Shown here: positions 24,998-34,497 of the stretch, piece after piece
How the letters are laid out: each line of letters starts with the position of its first letter
Position numbering within the stretch: position 1 is the stretch's first letter
Assembly: GCF_001189295.1 (NCBI RefSeq)
Contig: NZ_CP012159.1
Span: 10,001,856-10,065,855 of the forward strand
Length of the DNA stretch: 64,000 nt
Direction: 5' to 3'
Source of the DNA: Chondromyces crocatus
Lineage (GTDB): Bacteria > Myxococcota_A > Polyangia > Polyangiales > Polyangiaceae
Translations under genes and position numbers: made by a program
Notes under the pieces: generated by a model
Told to the model about the DNA's origin: nothing
Database searches by the model: none
The model's input: the letters and a program-made list of their open reading frames with translations, nothing else

Positions 24998-25063
24998 GAC
25001 GGGGGTGCTCTCCCCTGACGCCGCGTCACCTCGGGGGCTTCGCGGCGCAGAGGCGGGAGCGTG

Positions 25064-26437
25064 TCAGATCTTGGCCAGCTCGAGGATACGGCGCCTGGGG
25101 TCGAGGCCACCGCTGCCGAACTGCTCGAGGAGAGCGTCTGCGGGCGACTGACCACGCGAGACCAGAGAGCTGAGCCGCTCCAGGTGCACGCGCTCGTCTT
25201 TCCCGTTCTTGTTCAGACGATTCCGACGCTCCAGTCCCCCCGACGCGATGTCGAGCAACCGCTCGGCGTACACGGCGAGCTTCTCGCCTCGGAAGGTCGC
25301 CGTGAGCGCCTGCTCGGCGATCGCCGGTCGGAGCGCCATCAGCTCGTCGTACGTGAAGCTCTCCGAGAAGGCGTCGGCCGCATCGAGCGCACGCTCGTCG
25401 TACAGGATGCCCGCCCAGAGCGCGGGCAGCGCGCAGATGAGGTTCGTCGGCAGCGAGTCGGCGCCACGCACCTCGATGGTCCGCTTCAAGCGCACCTCGG
25501 GGAACATGGAGTTGAGGTGCGTCTCCCAGTCGGTCCGCGTCGCCCGGTAGCCGCGGTGGCCTTGAGCCATGAACTGGCGGAACGTCTGGCTAGTGTTGTC
25601 GATGACGTGCCCATCCCTCTTGATGAGGAACATCGGTGCATCGAGCGCCCACTCGACGTAGTCGACGAAGCCTCGTCCTCCCTCCAGCACGCGCTGGATC
25701 AACCCTTGCCGCGAAGGATCCACGTCGAGCCACACGCGCGCGCGGTAGCTCCTGCCTCCCCACGCCTTGCCCTCGTAGAAGGGAGAGTTCGCGAACATCG
25801 CGGTCACCAGCGGCGACAAGCGGAGCGACACCCGCAAGGCGCGCATGGCCTTCTCCTCGCTCGCGTAGTCGAAGTTGGCCTGCACGGTACACGTCCGGCG
25901 CATCATGTCGTGCCCGTACTGCCCTCGCGTGGGCAGGTAGCTGCGCATGATCGGATAGCGCCCCTTGGGCACCCAGGTGAGATCCTCTTGCCGTGCGAGC
26001 GGATGGAACCCGATCCCCAACCAGATCAGGTTCAGCTCGGCCGAGATGTCGCGCAGCTCGGCCAGGTGGCCGCTCATCTCCAGACAGATCTGGTGAACGT
26101 TTTCCAGCGGAGCACCGGACAGCTCGAGCTGCCCTCCCGGCTCCAGGGTCACCGACGCGCCACCGCGGTGGAGCGCGAGCAGCGGACCACCAGGCACCTC
26201 GGGCTCCGGCGACCAGCCGTGCCGCTCGATCAGAGCCTCGAGCACCGTGACGACGCTGCGCGCGCCGTCGTACGGGAGCGCTGCTCCCGTCGTCGAATCT
26301 ACGCCGAACTTTTCTGCTTCTGCACCGATCCGGTGAAATTCCTCGGGCTTCATCGCCTCGAAGAACGGAGTGAGGAGTTCGTCCCGCGAGCTCAGGACCT
26401 GCTCATTGGAATCGCTCGCCAGGCTACCTTCGGCCAT
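25064..26437 (-). CDS. gshA: Glutamate-cysteine ligase, plant-type (GCS2 family)
   Basis: A 457-residue enzyme that joins glutamate and cysteine to gamma-glutamylcysteine, the first step of glutathione synthesis. The plant/alphaproteobacterial-type motifs are clear: PKGRYPIMRSYLPTRGQYG, RRTCTVQANFDYASEEKAM, ANSPFYEGK, LDVDPSRQG and TIEVRGADSLPT. The start is ATG 26437, at the family N-terminus and after AGGTTGAAG; the frame continues upstream without similarity. The closely related EgtA of ergothioneine synthesis is an alternative. The neighbour upstream is a homocysteine-methyltransferase-like gene, a possible link in sulfur amino-acid metabolism. Confidence 0.93.
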   Translation of the reverse strand: MAEGSLASDSNEQVLSSRDELLTPFFEAMKPEEFHRIGAEAEKFGVDSTTGAALPYDGARSVVTVLEALIERHGWSPEPEVPGGPLLALHRGGASVTLEPGGQLELSGAPLENVHQICLEMSGHLAELRDISAELNLIWLGIGFHPLARQEDLTWVPKGRYPIMRSYLPTRGQYGHDMMRRTCTVQANFDYASEEKAMRALRVSLRLSPLVTAMFANSPFYEGKAWGGRSYRARVWLDVDPSRQGLIQRVLEGGRGFVDYVEWALDAPMFLIKRDGHVIDNTSQTFRQFMAQGHRGYRATRTDWETHLNSMFPEVRLKRTIEVRGADSLPTNLICALPALWAGILYDERALDAADAFSESFTYDELMALRPAIAEQALTATFRGEKLAVYAERLLDIASGGLERRNRLNKNGKDERVHLERLSSLVSRGQSPADALLEQFGSGGLDPRRRILELAKI

Positions 26438-26499
26438 CTTCAACCTTGCTCTGGTGCATCTTTGTGCGGCTGGTAGTCCCTCTCGGGCAAGTACGCCGC

Positions 26500-27468
26500 T
26501 CAGACCGTTCGTCGCCAGACAGGCGCACGCCGGGATTCGCGGAGGACTTTCGAGAGCGACGCGAGGTGCTCCACCGTCGTCCCAGGACCACCGCCAACGA
26601 TGCGCGCACCCGCATCGATCAGCCGCATCGCGGCCGCAACCCACGCTTCGAGAGAGATCGGATCGTTCAGCAAGGCCGAACCAGCCGACCCATCCGGGAG
26701 GCTCACAGGATGAGCTCCCTGAGCGTTCGAAACCGTTTCGAGCGGCTGTTTCATCCCGACCGATGCATTCAGCAAGAAACCGATCTGTCCGTCGTACTGG
26801 ACGTGCTTCAGCCGATCCATGGCGCCGATGGCAAGCTCGGCCGAGTCCACATCGAACACGATCGAGTCCGCCCCACCCTCGATCGCCGACCTGACGGCGT
26901 CTTCCAGCGACTCACCATCCGCGGTCCGGTAGCCCGACGTGAGCTCGAGGTGAACCCAGGTTGCCAGCTGGGTCGCGTTCGCGCTGACCATGGCCGCACG
27001 TCGCGCCAGCTTCGCCAGCCCGGACGGCACCGCCGAACTCGCGTCGAAGCCGCATGCCAACAAGATCTCACACCCGGCCGCGGCCATCCGCGTGGCGTGG
27101 GTAGCGTAATCTTCCGCGAGTCGCTCCGCCTCGGCGCTCGACAAGCTCGACGGGAAACGCCCGAGCACCCCTGCAACGGCCACCCGCCGGGAGACCGTCG
27201 CGGTCGCTTCCAGCGCGAGGTCGACGGCCGCCCCCGTCAACGCGGCAGCTCGAAAGGCCATGCCGATCGGCGCGAGTGCCCGCGGCGCAGTCCCCCACGT
27301 CAGCGCGCAGAGCACGTCGACGCCGGCCTCGATCTGCGCCTCGTAGAGGTCGCGAACCACCTCCGGTGTCTCGCGGATCAACCGTCCCAGCGGTGCAGCC
27401 GGGTCGAGCCGGACCCCGAGCGCACGCAGCGCAGCCAGCGCATCACAGCTCATCAACAGCGGACGCAT
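26500..27468 (-). CDS. Homocysteine S-methyltransferase-like protein lacking zinc cysteines
   Basis: A protein of about 322 residues with the (beta/alpha)8 pattern of the homocysteine/betaine methyltransferase family: AGVDVLCALTWGTAPRALA, AAAGCEILLACGF, ATWVHLELTSGYRT, IGFLLNASVG, and DAGARIVGGGPGTTVEHLASL at the end. Classical members bind zinc with three cysteines, in GxNC and GGCCGTxPxHI. Here these read LLNAS and GGGPGTTVEHL, so all three ligands are gone. The usual N-terminal DGxMGT motif is also missing. It probably does not transfer methyl groups by the known zinc-thiolate route. ATG 27468 is chosen; ATG 27597 is an alternative. Confidence 0.8.
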   Translation of the reverse strand: MRPLLMSCDALAALRALGVRLDPAAPLGRLIRETPEVVRDLYEAQIEAGVDVLCALTWGTAPRALAPIGMAFRAAALTGAAVDLALEATATVSRRVAVAGVLGRFPSSLSSAEAERLAEDYATHATRMAAAGCEILLACGFDASSAVPSGLAKLARRAAMVSANATQLATWVHLELTSGYRTADGESLEDAVRSAIEGGADSIVFDVDSAELAIGAMDRLKHVQYDGQIGFLLNASVGMKQPLETVSNAQGAHPVSLPDGSAGSALLNDPISLEAWVAAAMRLIDAGARIVGGGPGTTVEHLASLSKVLRESRRAPVWRRTV

Positions 27469-27735
27469 GCTTGATGGACGAACGGCCGACGCTTCGTCCG
27501 CGCTGACGCTGCTGGTCGCTTGTCCGGGCTCCCCGATCACCTGAGCTACTCGGGAAACTAGCCCAAGACGGCTCCCGCGCATCGCGAAATGGTGCACACG
27601 GAGCCCCGGACCGCGCAGGGCCCCCCACCCGACGAGCGGTCCGTACGCCCGGACCTGATGAAAGTCGGGCCTGGTGGCCGGCGTGACCGGTGCAGCGCGC
27701 CGGACATCACCCGACCCACCCCTCCTCGCAGGACC

Positions 27736-30555
27736 TCACGACGCCAGGCGCGTTTTGCGGCCGGCGCCGTCCGTCCGCACCCGCCGTGCTACAAATTTCC
27801 GGTCGAACAGCCGCACCCGCCGCACCAGCAGATCCAGCAGGAACACCACGATGGCCGCGTAGATGAAGCGACGCCACAGCTCCTCGTGGAAGGTGACCTT
27901 CTCTCCACCTGGATCGAACACCGCTGCCACGCTTGCAGGATCGACGCTCCCTCCCGTCGCGGCCGCCGCCTTCTCCAGCGAGAGCACGTCCGGCTCGAAG
28001 CTCGCGTACTCGCGCGGGTACGGGTTCGACACGTGACCGTAGCTCACCGCCGCTTGCTTCATCGAGCCGTCGGCCGCCTCGCGCATGTGCTCCGCGCGCA
28101 GCAAGAACGAGCCGAACTTCTCGAGCGGCACCGCCACCTCGTACCGCCCTGGCGCCGTCTGCCGCATGTCGACGACACGCGTCTCTCCGCCGGGCTCCGG
28201 CCCGATGATGCTCAGCTTCGAGCTGAGGTTGTTCTCGAACCGCTCATCGACCGCGAACGCATCGACGGAAGCACGCAGCTCGCCGCCGACGATCTCCGCC
28301 TTCATGTCCAGCTCACGCCGGTGCTTCTGCCGCATGTGCTCGTGGACGAGCTGCCCCCAGAACCGCTCGAACCCTGGCCAGCGCAGCCACTCGACCGCCC
28401 AGCGCGCCTTCACGTCGCTGGTCCACGCCAGCGTCCACCCGAGTCCGATCCTCCAGCGCGCCAGGATCGGCTCCCCCGTATCGCTGCTCAACAGCTCCTG
28501 CGCCGGCGTCGGTTTCATCTTCGTTGAGACATAGCCGTGCAGGTACGGCGCCGTGCGCACGTCGATGCCACGCAGGAACGCCGCGTCCCCTACCTGCGTC
28601 ACCGGGAACCATTCCTCGACCGCGGCCGCGCGCGCGATCATCTCCGTCTCCTTCGTGAAGATGCGCGGCAGGTTGTTCGGGTCCGCGACCGCGTGGTAAC
28701 GCCCGCCACTCGTGTCGGCGATCATTTTCAGGAGCTGCTCGTCGACATCGCTCCCGAGGCCCACCGTGGTGACCGTGATCGACTCGGCCGTCATCGCCGA
28801 GACGAGGTCGCGGATGCCACCCGTGGGTGCCTTGCCGTCCGTCAGCAGGATGACGTGCTTCTTCCGCGCCTGGGTGACCGTCATGTCCTGGTAGGCCGCG
28901 TCGAGCGCAGAGAAGATCTCCGTCCCGCCACCAGGCTGGATGCGCGCAATCTCGCCGACGATGCGCGACCGGTTGCGCGCCGGCTGCATCTTCACGTAGC
29001 GCGTCGGTGACGTGTCGAACGCGACCACCTCGATCAGATCATCGGAGCCCAGCACCCCCGCCGTCGCCTTGGCTGCGGCCTTCGCCATCTCCAGCGGCAG
29101 GCCGGTCATCGACCCCGAGCGATCGATGACCAGCGACAACGCCACGCTCGGCATCTCCTTCTTGCGCTCGTTGTCCATCCGGACCGGCAGGATCCGCTCC
29201 ATCGTCGTGCGGTACCACCCGCCGAGCCCGTAGCCGCTCTCGCCTCCTGCGAAGAGGAAGCCTCCGCCGAGATCCCGCACATACGTCTCGATCAGCTCCT
29301 GCGCCTGAAGACTCATCGCCTCCTTCGGCGTGTCGGAGACGATCAGAAAGTCATAGCGCTCCAGCTCCTTGATCGACCCCGGGAACCCGGCCGGCGGACG
29401 CACGTCGACATCCAGCTGCTGCGCCGTGAGCGCGCTCGACAGCGGCCCCGCATGCTGCGGCGTCCCCTCGACGTAGAGCACCGCAGGACGACCGGGCACA
29501 TCGATCGTCGTCGCCCAGCGGTTGTTCTCCTTGAACGTGTCGTCCTTGATGTCCTCCAGATCGAGCGCGTACGTCACCTGACCCGCGACGCGCACGACGC
29601 TCTTGAACACCACGTCGTTCGGGCCCGCCTTCAGCTCGAGCTGCTTCACGCCCTCCAGGCCATTCAGCATCTCGCCCTGCTTGAGCTTCGCTCGCGCCGT
29701 CGTCGCCCGGCTCGCGTAGATGTCCGCGTGGATCTCGAAGGTCTCCCCCACCTTCACCCGGTCCGGCATCCGCAGATCGCGCAGCGCCACCTCGGGCGGA
29801 GCCGGCCTCCGGTACGGGATCGTGTGAAGTCGCACCCCGAAGTCGCGCGCCCGGTTCGCCTCCGCGATCACATCGCCGTCGGTCTGCACGCCATCCGACA
29901 GCAGCACCGCACGCTTCAAATACCCGGGCGGATACAGACCGTACGCGAGCTGAAGCGCCGCCTGCAGGTTCGACCCTGCACCGAGGTCCGCCTGCGCACC
30001 GCTCGCGTCGACATGACGCGCGATCGGCGGCAGCTGCTTCTCTGCGTCCTCCGTCGCCTCTGCATGCTCCACCAGACGCGGCCTGCGCGCGAACGTGATC
30101 ACCTTGATCACCGCGTCCTCGGGCTTCTCCGCGTACGCGCGTGCGAGCGCCGCCCGCGCATCCACGAGCGACTCCTCGGTCACCGAGTCGGAGACGTCGA
30201 CGAGGTACACCGTCGCCACCTTCTCCGTCGTCGCCGTGCGCGCCAGCCGCGAGAGACCGAGCGCGATGAGCGCCACGAACGCGATCCGCAAGAACACCGA
30301 CAGGATGCGCTGCTGCCACGGCAGATCTGCGAGCGACGCCCCCAGCACCGCCACGAACCACGGCGCCAGGAGGACGGCGCCGAGCATCCGCGGATTCAAA
30401 AGCTCGTACTTCACCCCGCTCCGCTCCCACGTGAGCGTGGGATCGGGGTGCAGCAGCACGTACCTTCGGTACGCCCAGAAGAGCAACCCCGCGAGGGCGA
30501 CGCAGGTGATCGTCCACGCGATGATCCGGAAGCGACGGCTCATGAACGCGCTCAC
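27736..30555 (-). CDS. Membrane protein with two von Willebrand A domains and amidotransferase-like segment
   Basis: A protein of about 939 residues. Two or three N-terminal membrane helices are followed by a first VWA domain with MIDAS-type DVSDS, and a Rossmann-like segment with FLIVSDTP..FLFAGGESGYGLGGW, like the glutamine-amidotransferase-like domains of this family. A second VWA domain has DRSGSM and LLTDG. Another beta domain and a last membrane helix near the C-terminus follow. GTG 30555 overlaps the upstream TGA (GTGA) and has AGGAGGG seven bases before it, so it is preferred over ATG 30543. It is the last gene of the MoxR/VWA operon and acts at the membrane, probably with the MoxR ATPase. 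Confidence 0.9.
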   Translation of the reverse strand: MSAFMSRRFRIIAWTITCVALAGLLFWAYRRYVLLHPDPTLTWERSGVKYELLNPRMLGAVLLAPWFVAVLGASLADLPWQQRILSVFLRIAFVALIALGLSRLARTATTEKVATVYLVDVSDSVTEESLVDARAALARAYAEKPEDAVIKVITFARRPRLVEHAEATEDAEKQLPPIARHVDASGAQADLGAGSNLQAALQLAYGLYPPGYLKRAVLLSDGVQTDGDVIAEANRARDFGVRLHTIPYRRPAPPEVALRDLRMPDRVKVGETFEIHADIYASRATTARAKLKQGEMLNGLEGVKQLELKAGPNDVVFKSVVRVAGQVTYALDLEDIKDDTFKENNRWATTIDVPGRPAVLYVEGTPQHAGPLSSALTAQQLDVDVRPPAGFPGSIKELERYDFLIVSDTPKEAMSLQAQELIETYVRDLGGGFLFAGGESGYGLGGWYRTTMERILPVRMDNERKKEMPSVALSLVIDRSGSMTGLPLEMAKAAAKATAGVLGSDDLIEVVAFDTSPTRYVKMQPARNRSRIVGEIARIQPGGGTEIFSALDAAYQDMTVTQARKKHVILLTDGKAPTGGIRDLVSAMTAESITVTTVGLGSDVDEQLLKMIADTSGGRYHAVADPNNLPRIFTKETEMIARAAAVEEWFPVTQVGDAAFLRGIDVRTAPYLHGYVSTKMKPTPAQELLSSDTGEPILARWRIGLGWTLAWTSDVKARWAVEWLRWPGFERFWGQLVHEHMRQKHRRELDMKAEIVGGELRASVDAFAVDERFENNLSSKLSIIGPEPGGETRVVDMRQTAPGRYEVAVPLEKFGSFLLRAEHMREAADGSMKQAAVSYGHVSNPYPREYASFEPDVLSLEKAAAATGGSVDPASVAAVFDPGGEKVTFHEELWRRFIYAAIVVFLLDLLVRRVRLFDRKFVARRVRTDGAGRKTRLAS

Positions 30556-32456
30556 ACCGTCACCCTCCTGTGATAGGTCAGCCACTCGATCGCCGTCATC
30601 AGCAGCACCGCCGCGAGCAGGTACACCCAGATCTCGCGCCGCACGCCGATCTTGAACTCCCCCACCTCGCCCGCCGTGCGCCCCTGGACCTTCAGCTCTG
30701 GCACCGGCGTGATCGAACTCTCCGTCGGCGACGAGAGGTTCGCGGCGAACATGCTCTTCTCTTCGGCCCCTGGCTCACCGACCGCCAGCGTGTAGAACCC
30801 CGCCTGTTGCCCGAGGAACACCGCCCGCCCTTCCTTGATCGGCACCGACCGCTTCGTTCCGTCCGGCAGCTCCAGCATCCCTGACTCGGCATTCGAGGGT
30901 GCCGGGATGTGCCACACCAACCCGGTGCGGAACGACGAGACGTAGCCCGTGTCCTCCTCGACGAAGTCGTTGATCGTGTTGAGGAGCATGAGCGGCCACG
31001 AGATGCGGAGCGGCAGATCGCTCTCTCGCACATCGAACCCGAGCGCGACGAACTTCACTCCCGCACGACGCCCCTGGATCAGCAGCGGCCCCTTGTAGCT
31101 GCTGCCGATGACCTTGTCTTCCTTCTCTCCCTTGAGCACGCGAGCACGCGCGATGTTCACATCGCTCAGCGCCGTGTACCGCACGATGGGATGCTTCGCG
31201 TCCAGCTCGTCGAAACCCAGACGGTAGTTCGCGTCGGTGTCCTCGATCTCCTTGCTCACCTCGAACGGCACGTTCGTGCCCGTCGGGTTCAGGTAGAGCA
31301 AGCTCCCGCTCCCTGGCGCCACGTTCGGGGTCACACCATCGAAGATCGTCACATCGAAGTTGCCGTTTCCCGGGTATCGCTGCGGATCGATGACGGTGAC
31401 GTCGAGGTACTCGTCGAGCAGCAGCGCCGCCTCCAGGTACATGTTCCCCGTCGACACCACCTGCACCCGCGCGCGCCTCCGCTCCGGCAAGAGCGCGTAC
31501 GCCCTGTCGTCGGCGGGAAGATCGTCCGCCCCCCCGTCGGCGAGCGCGAGCTTCGCCTCCAGCGTGCGCGAAGCGCCCGACAGGTTCGGATAGAACCGAG
31601 GCAGCCTCTCCTGCGGCTGCAGCTTGAGCCGCGTCAGATCCGTGAGCTGACCGTCACCGAAGAGGCTCAGCTCCAGATCCAGCGCCTCGTCGCTGGTGTT
31701 GGTCACCTCGAGCATCACCTCGTAGCGGCTCTTGTCGAGCGGGTAGCGCCGCACCGAGAACTGCGTGATCGCCGCGTTACGACCGCCCTTGCCCACCGGC
31801 ACGAACGCGAGCTTCGTCTCCCCCAGCTCCACGGGCCCCGCGGCGTCCGACGCCTCCCCCAGCGCGCCATCACTCACCACGATGATCTCGGGCGACGACA
31901 TCCCCCGCAGTGTGTCCGTCGCGAACCGCAGCGCGCGAGCGAAATCCGCCGTCGCGTCCGTCGCCTTCACCTCGGCGACCGCAGCCTCCAGATCGGAGAC
32001 CTCGCTCGTCAGCGTCGACAGCGGCGTCACCGCGGCGTCCATCTGCGCGATCAGCATGCGATCGCTACCGGACAGACCGCGGACCATCTTCTTCACCTCC
32101 TCCTTCGCCACGTCGATGCGGGAGGCAGGCACGTCCGACGCCTTCATGCTGGCGCTCGCGTCGATGAGCACCACGATGTTCCGCCCCTCGATCGTGTTCG
32201 CCGCCGTGCGCGGATCACCGAGCGCGAACAGCAGGAGCGCGAGCAGCGCGAGCTGGAGGAGCAGCGACAGGAAGCGCTTGAGCTGAGAGAAGAGGCTCGT
32301 CGCCTCCTTGTCGCGGAGGATGCGCTCCCAGATCCGCGAGAACGGGACCGGGACGGGCCGCCGCTTGAGCTTGAGGATGTAGAACGCCACCACGAGCGCG
32401 CCGGCGAGGGCGCCGATCTGCAGCAGGGTCGCGAGAGGCAAACCGGTGAGGTGCAT
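30552..32456 (-). CDS. BatA-type membrane protein with von Willebrand A domain
   Basis: A 634-residue protein. The N-terminal 80 residues have two membrane helices with the BatA pattern (VAFYILKLKRRPVPVPFSRI, then RFLSLLLQLALLALLLFALG). A VWA domain follows with DASASM as metal site and IIVVSDGALGEA. The middle and C-terminal regions are beta-rich and probably periplasmic; a final helix lies near residues 612-630. It starts six bases after the DUF58 gene and is coupled to the downstream VWA gene by a GTGA overlap. In Bacteroidetes, Bat proteins affect stress survival; here the role is inferred from organisation only. Confidence 0.9.
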   Translation of the reverse strand: MHLTGLPLATLLQIGALAGALVVAFYILKLKRRPVPVPFSRIWERILRDKEATSLFSQLKRFLSLLLQLALLALLLFALGDPRTAANTIEGRNIVVLIDASASMKASDVPASRIDVAKEEVKKMVRGLSGSDRMLIAQMDAAVTPLSTLTSEVSDLEAAVAEVKATDATADFARALRFATDTLRGMSSPEIIVVSDGALGEASDAAGPVELGETKLAFVPVGKGGRNAAITQFSVRRYPLDKSRYEVMLEVTNTSDEALDLELSLFGDGQLTDLTRLKLQPQERLPRFYPNLSGASRTLEAKLALADGGADDLPADDRAYALLPERRRARVQVVSTGNMYLEAALLLDEYLDVTVIDPQRYPGNGNFDVTIFDGVTPNVAPGSGSLLYLNPTGTNVPFEVSKEIEDTDANYRLGFDELDAKHPIVRYTALSDVNIARARVLKGEKEDKVIGSSYKGPLLIQGRRAGVKFVALGFDVRESDLPLRISWPLMLLNTINDFVEEDTGYVSSFRTGLVWHIPAPSNAESGMLELPDGTKRSVPIKEGRAVFLGQQAGFYTLAVGEPGAEEKSMFAANLSSPTESSITPVPELKVQGRTAGEVGEFKIGVRREIWVYLLAAVLLMTAIEWLTYHRRVTV

Positions 32457-32462
32457 CGTCCT

Positions 32463-33410
32463 TTACCGCAGGAACCCGCCGCGCCGGAACACGCGCAGGA
32501 TCAGCTCGTCGAAGGGCACGGACACGTCGGCGCGGAAGTAGCTCACCTGCCGCCCCGTGCAGAAGCGCTGCACCTCTTCCAGGTACTCCTCGTAAGCCTG
32601 GCCGTAGCGCTCCAGCACCTTCGCGGTCACCGTCACCTCGCGCTCCTCCCCCGTCTCGCAGTCGTACACCCGCACGTCGCCGCGCAGATCCGGCCGGGCC
32701 TCACGCGGATCGACCACGTGCAGCACGAAGGGCTCGAACTTGTTGTACCGGAGCACGTTGATCCCGCGCTCGAACCCGGCCGGGTCGTACAGATCGCTCA
32801 CGATCACCGCCAGGCCCCGCCGCTTGTGCTGGGCCACGAACGTCTTCATCGCCTCGCCGAGATCCGTCTCACCCTCGGCGCCCGCGCCGCGCAGGAAGCG
32901 AAAGATCCGGAAGATCCTCGCCTTGCCGCGCGTCGACGGCATCCGCCCGCTGATCTCATCGGTCGCGGTGACCACCGTGATCCGATCGAGGTTCGCGAGC
33001 CCCACGTACGCCAGCGCCGCGCACAGGCGCTTCGCGTGCCGCAGCTTCTCCCCGTCGCCGAACGCCATCGACGCCGAGGTGTCGAGGATGAAGTAGATCG
33101 CCAGATCTTCTTCTTCCTCGTACAGCCGGATCAGCAGCCGATCGAAACGCTGGTACGCCGCCCAGTCGAGGTAACGAATGTCGTCACCCGGCGCGTAATC
33201 GCGGTGATCGGCGAACTCCACGCCGGAGCCGGTCTTCTTGGTGCGGCGCTCTGCGCGCATCGCCCCCGAGAAGACGCGGCGGCTCACCATCGCCAGGTAG
33301 TCGAGCTTCCGCTGAAACTCGTCGTCGAAGAGGTCGTCGTCGACGTTGACCGACGCGCCCTTCCGCGCCAGCGGCGCCGTGGCCTTCTTGAAAACGTCGA
33401 GCAGACCCAT
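32463..33410 (-). CDS. DUF58 family VWA-like protein
   Basis: A 315-residue protein of the DUF58 family, the usual partner of MoxR ATPases. The family signature GVEFADHRDYAPGDDIRYLD is present, followed by WAAYQRFDRLLIRLYEEEED. A VWA-like domain carries DTSASM as metal site. There is no membrane segment. It lies between moxR (stop at 33426) and the BatA-like gene, with gaps of 15 and 6 bases. It probably couples the ATPase to the membrane VWA proteins. All motifs look intact. Confidence 0.93.
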   Translation of the reverse strand: MGLLDVFKKATAPLARKGASVNVDDDLFDDEFQRKLDYLAMVSRRVFSGAMRAERRTKKTGSGVEFADHRDYAPGDDIRYLDWAAYQRFDRLLIRLYEEEEDLAIYFILDTSASMAFGDGEKLRHAKRLCAALAYVGLANLDRITVVTATDEISGRMPSTRGKARIFRIFRFLRGAGAEGETDLGEAMKTFVAQHKRRGLAVIVSDLYDPAGFERGINVLRYNKFEPFVLHVVDPREARPDLRGDVRVYDCETGEEREVTVTAKVLERYGQAYEEYLEEVQRFCTGRQVSYFRADVSVPFDELILRVFRRGGFLR

Positions 33411-33425
33411 GGCCGCGCGGGACCG

Positions 33426-34433
33426 TTACTTGGTGCTCTCGGGGAGCTGCTTCAGGATCTCCTGCAGCACCTCGTCCGTCTTGATGCCTTCCGCCTCGCC
33501 CTCGAAGTTGAGCAGCACGCGGTGACGCAGCGCCGGCAGCGCGCTCGCCTTCACGTCATCGATCGACGGCGCGAACCGCCCCTCGAACAGCGCCCGGATC
33601 TTCGACGCGAGCAGCAGCGCCTGCGCACCACGTGGCGAGGCACCGAACTTCACGAAGCGCTTCACCGTCCCCGAGCTGTCGTCCACCGTCGGGTGCGTCG
33701 CCTGCAGCAGCCGCACCACGTAGTCCTGCACGTGCTTCGACGCGGGCACCTCGCGCACCAGGCGCTGCATCTCCAGGATCCGCGCCCGGTTGAGCACCGG
33801 CTGCACCGTCGGCGTCTCCGCACCCGTCGTTCGCTCCAGGATCGCGTTCAGCTCCTCTCGCCCCGGGAAGGCCACGTGCAGCTTGAAGAAGAAGCGATCC
33901 AGCTGCGCCTCCGGCAGCGGATACGTCCCCTCGCTCTCCAGCGGGTTCTGCGTCGCGAGCACGAAGAACGGCTGCTCCAGCGTGTGGCTCTGCCGCGCGA
34001 TCGTCACCCGGTGCTCCTGCATCGCCTCCAGCAGCGCGCTCTGCGTCTTCGGCGTCGCGCGGTTCACCTCGTCGGCGAGCACGATGTTCGCGAACAGCGG
34101 CCCCTTGCGGAACGAGAAGTTCCGCTGCCCGCCGGCGCCTTCCTCGATCAGCGTCGTGCCGATGATGTCGGCCGGCATCATGTCGGGGGTGAACTGGATA
34201 CGGGAAAACTGAAGCTCCAGCGCCTCGGCGACCGTGCGCACCAGCATCGTCTTCCCGAGCCCGGGCACACCTTCGAGCAGCGCGTGCGAACCTGCGAGCA
34301 TGCAGGTGAGCACCCCGTCGATGATCTCCCGGTTCCCGACGATGACCTTGCCGACCTCCTCGCGGAGCTCTCCGATGCTCCGCTGGAAGTCCCCCACCTC
34401 GGCCCGCGCTCCCTCTTTCGTCTTCTCGGCCAT
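33426..34433 (-). CDS. MoxR family AAA+ ATPase
   Basis: A 335-residue MoxR ATPase of the chaperone-like AAA+ group. Walker A is GVPGLGKT, Walker B is VLADEVNR followed by the MoxR hallmark PKTQSALLEAMQE, sensor 1 lies in FVLATQNPLESEGTYPLPEAQLDRF, and the C-terminal lid holds ASPRGAQALLLASK. MoxR proteins remodel partners that carry VWA domains, often for metal insertion or complex assembly. Three VWA-type genes follow directly. A second, separate MoxR lies at 57835. The start is ATG 34433. Confidence 0.95.
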   Translation of the reverse strand: MAEKTKEGARAEVGDFQRSIGELREEVGKVIVGNREIIDGVLTCMLAGSHALLEGVPGLGKTMLVRTVAEALELQFSRIQFTPDMMPADIIGTTLIEEGAGGQRNFSFRKGPLFANIVLADEVNRATPKTQSALLEAMQEHRVTIARQSHTLEQPFFVLATQNPLESEGTYPLPEAQLDRFFFKLHVAFPGREELNAILERTTGAETPTVQPVLNRARILEMQRLVREVPASKHVQDYVVRLLQATHPTVDDSSGTVKRFVKFGASPRGAQALLLASKIRALFEGRFAPSIDDVKASALPALRHRVLLNFEGEAEGIKTDEVLQEILKQLPESTK

Positions 34434-34497
34434 GATGTCCTGCTTCCGGATCCGCCTGCGCGGTCCTCGCTAAAGCGCGCTCGCGAGCGGGCTACCG

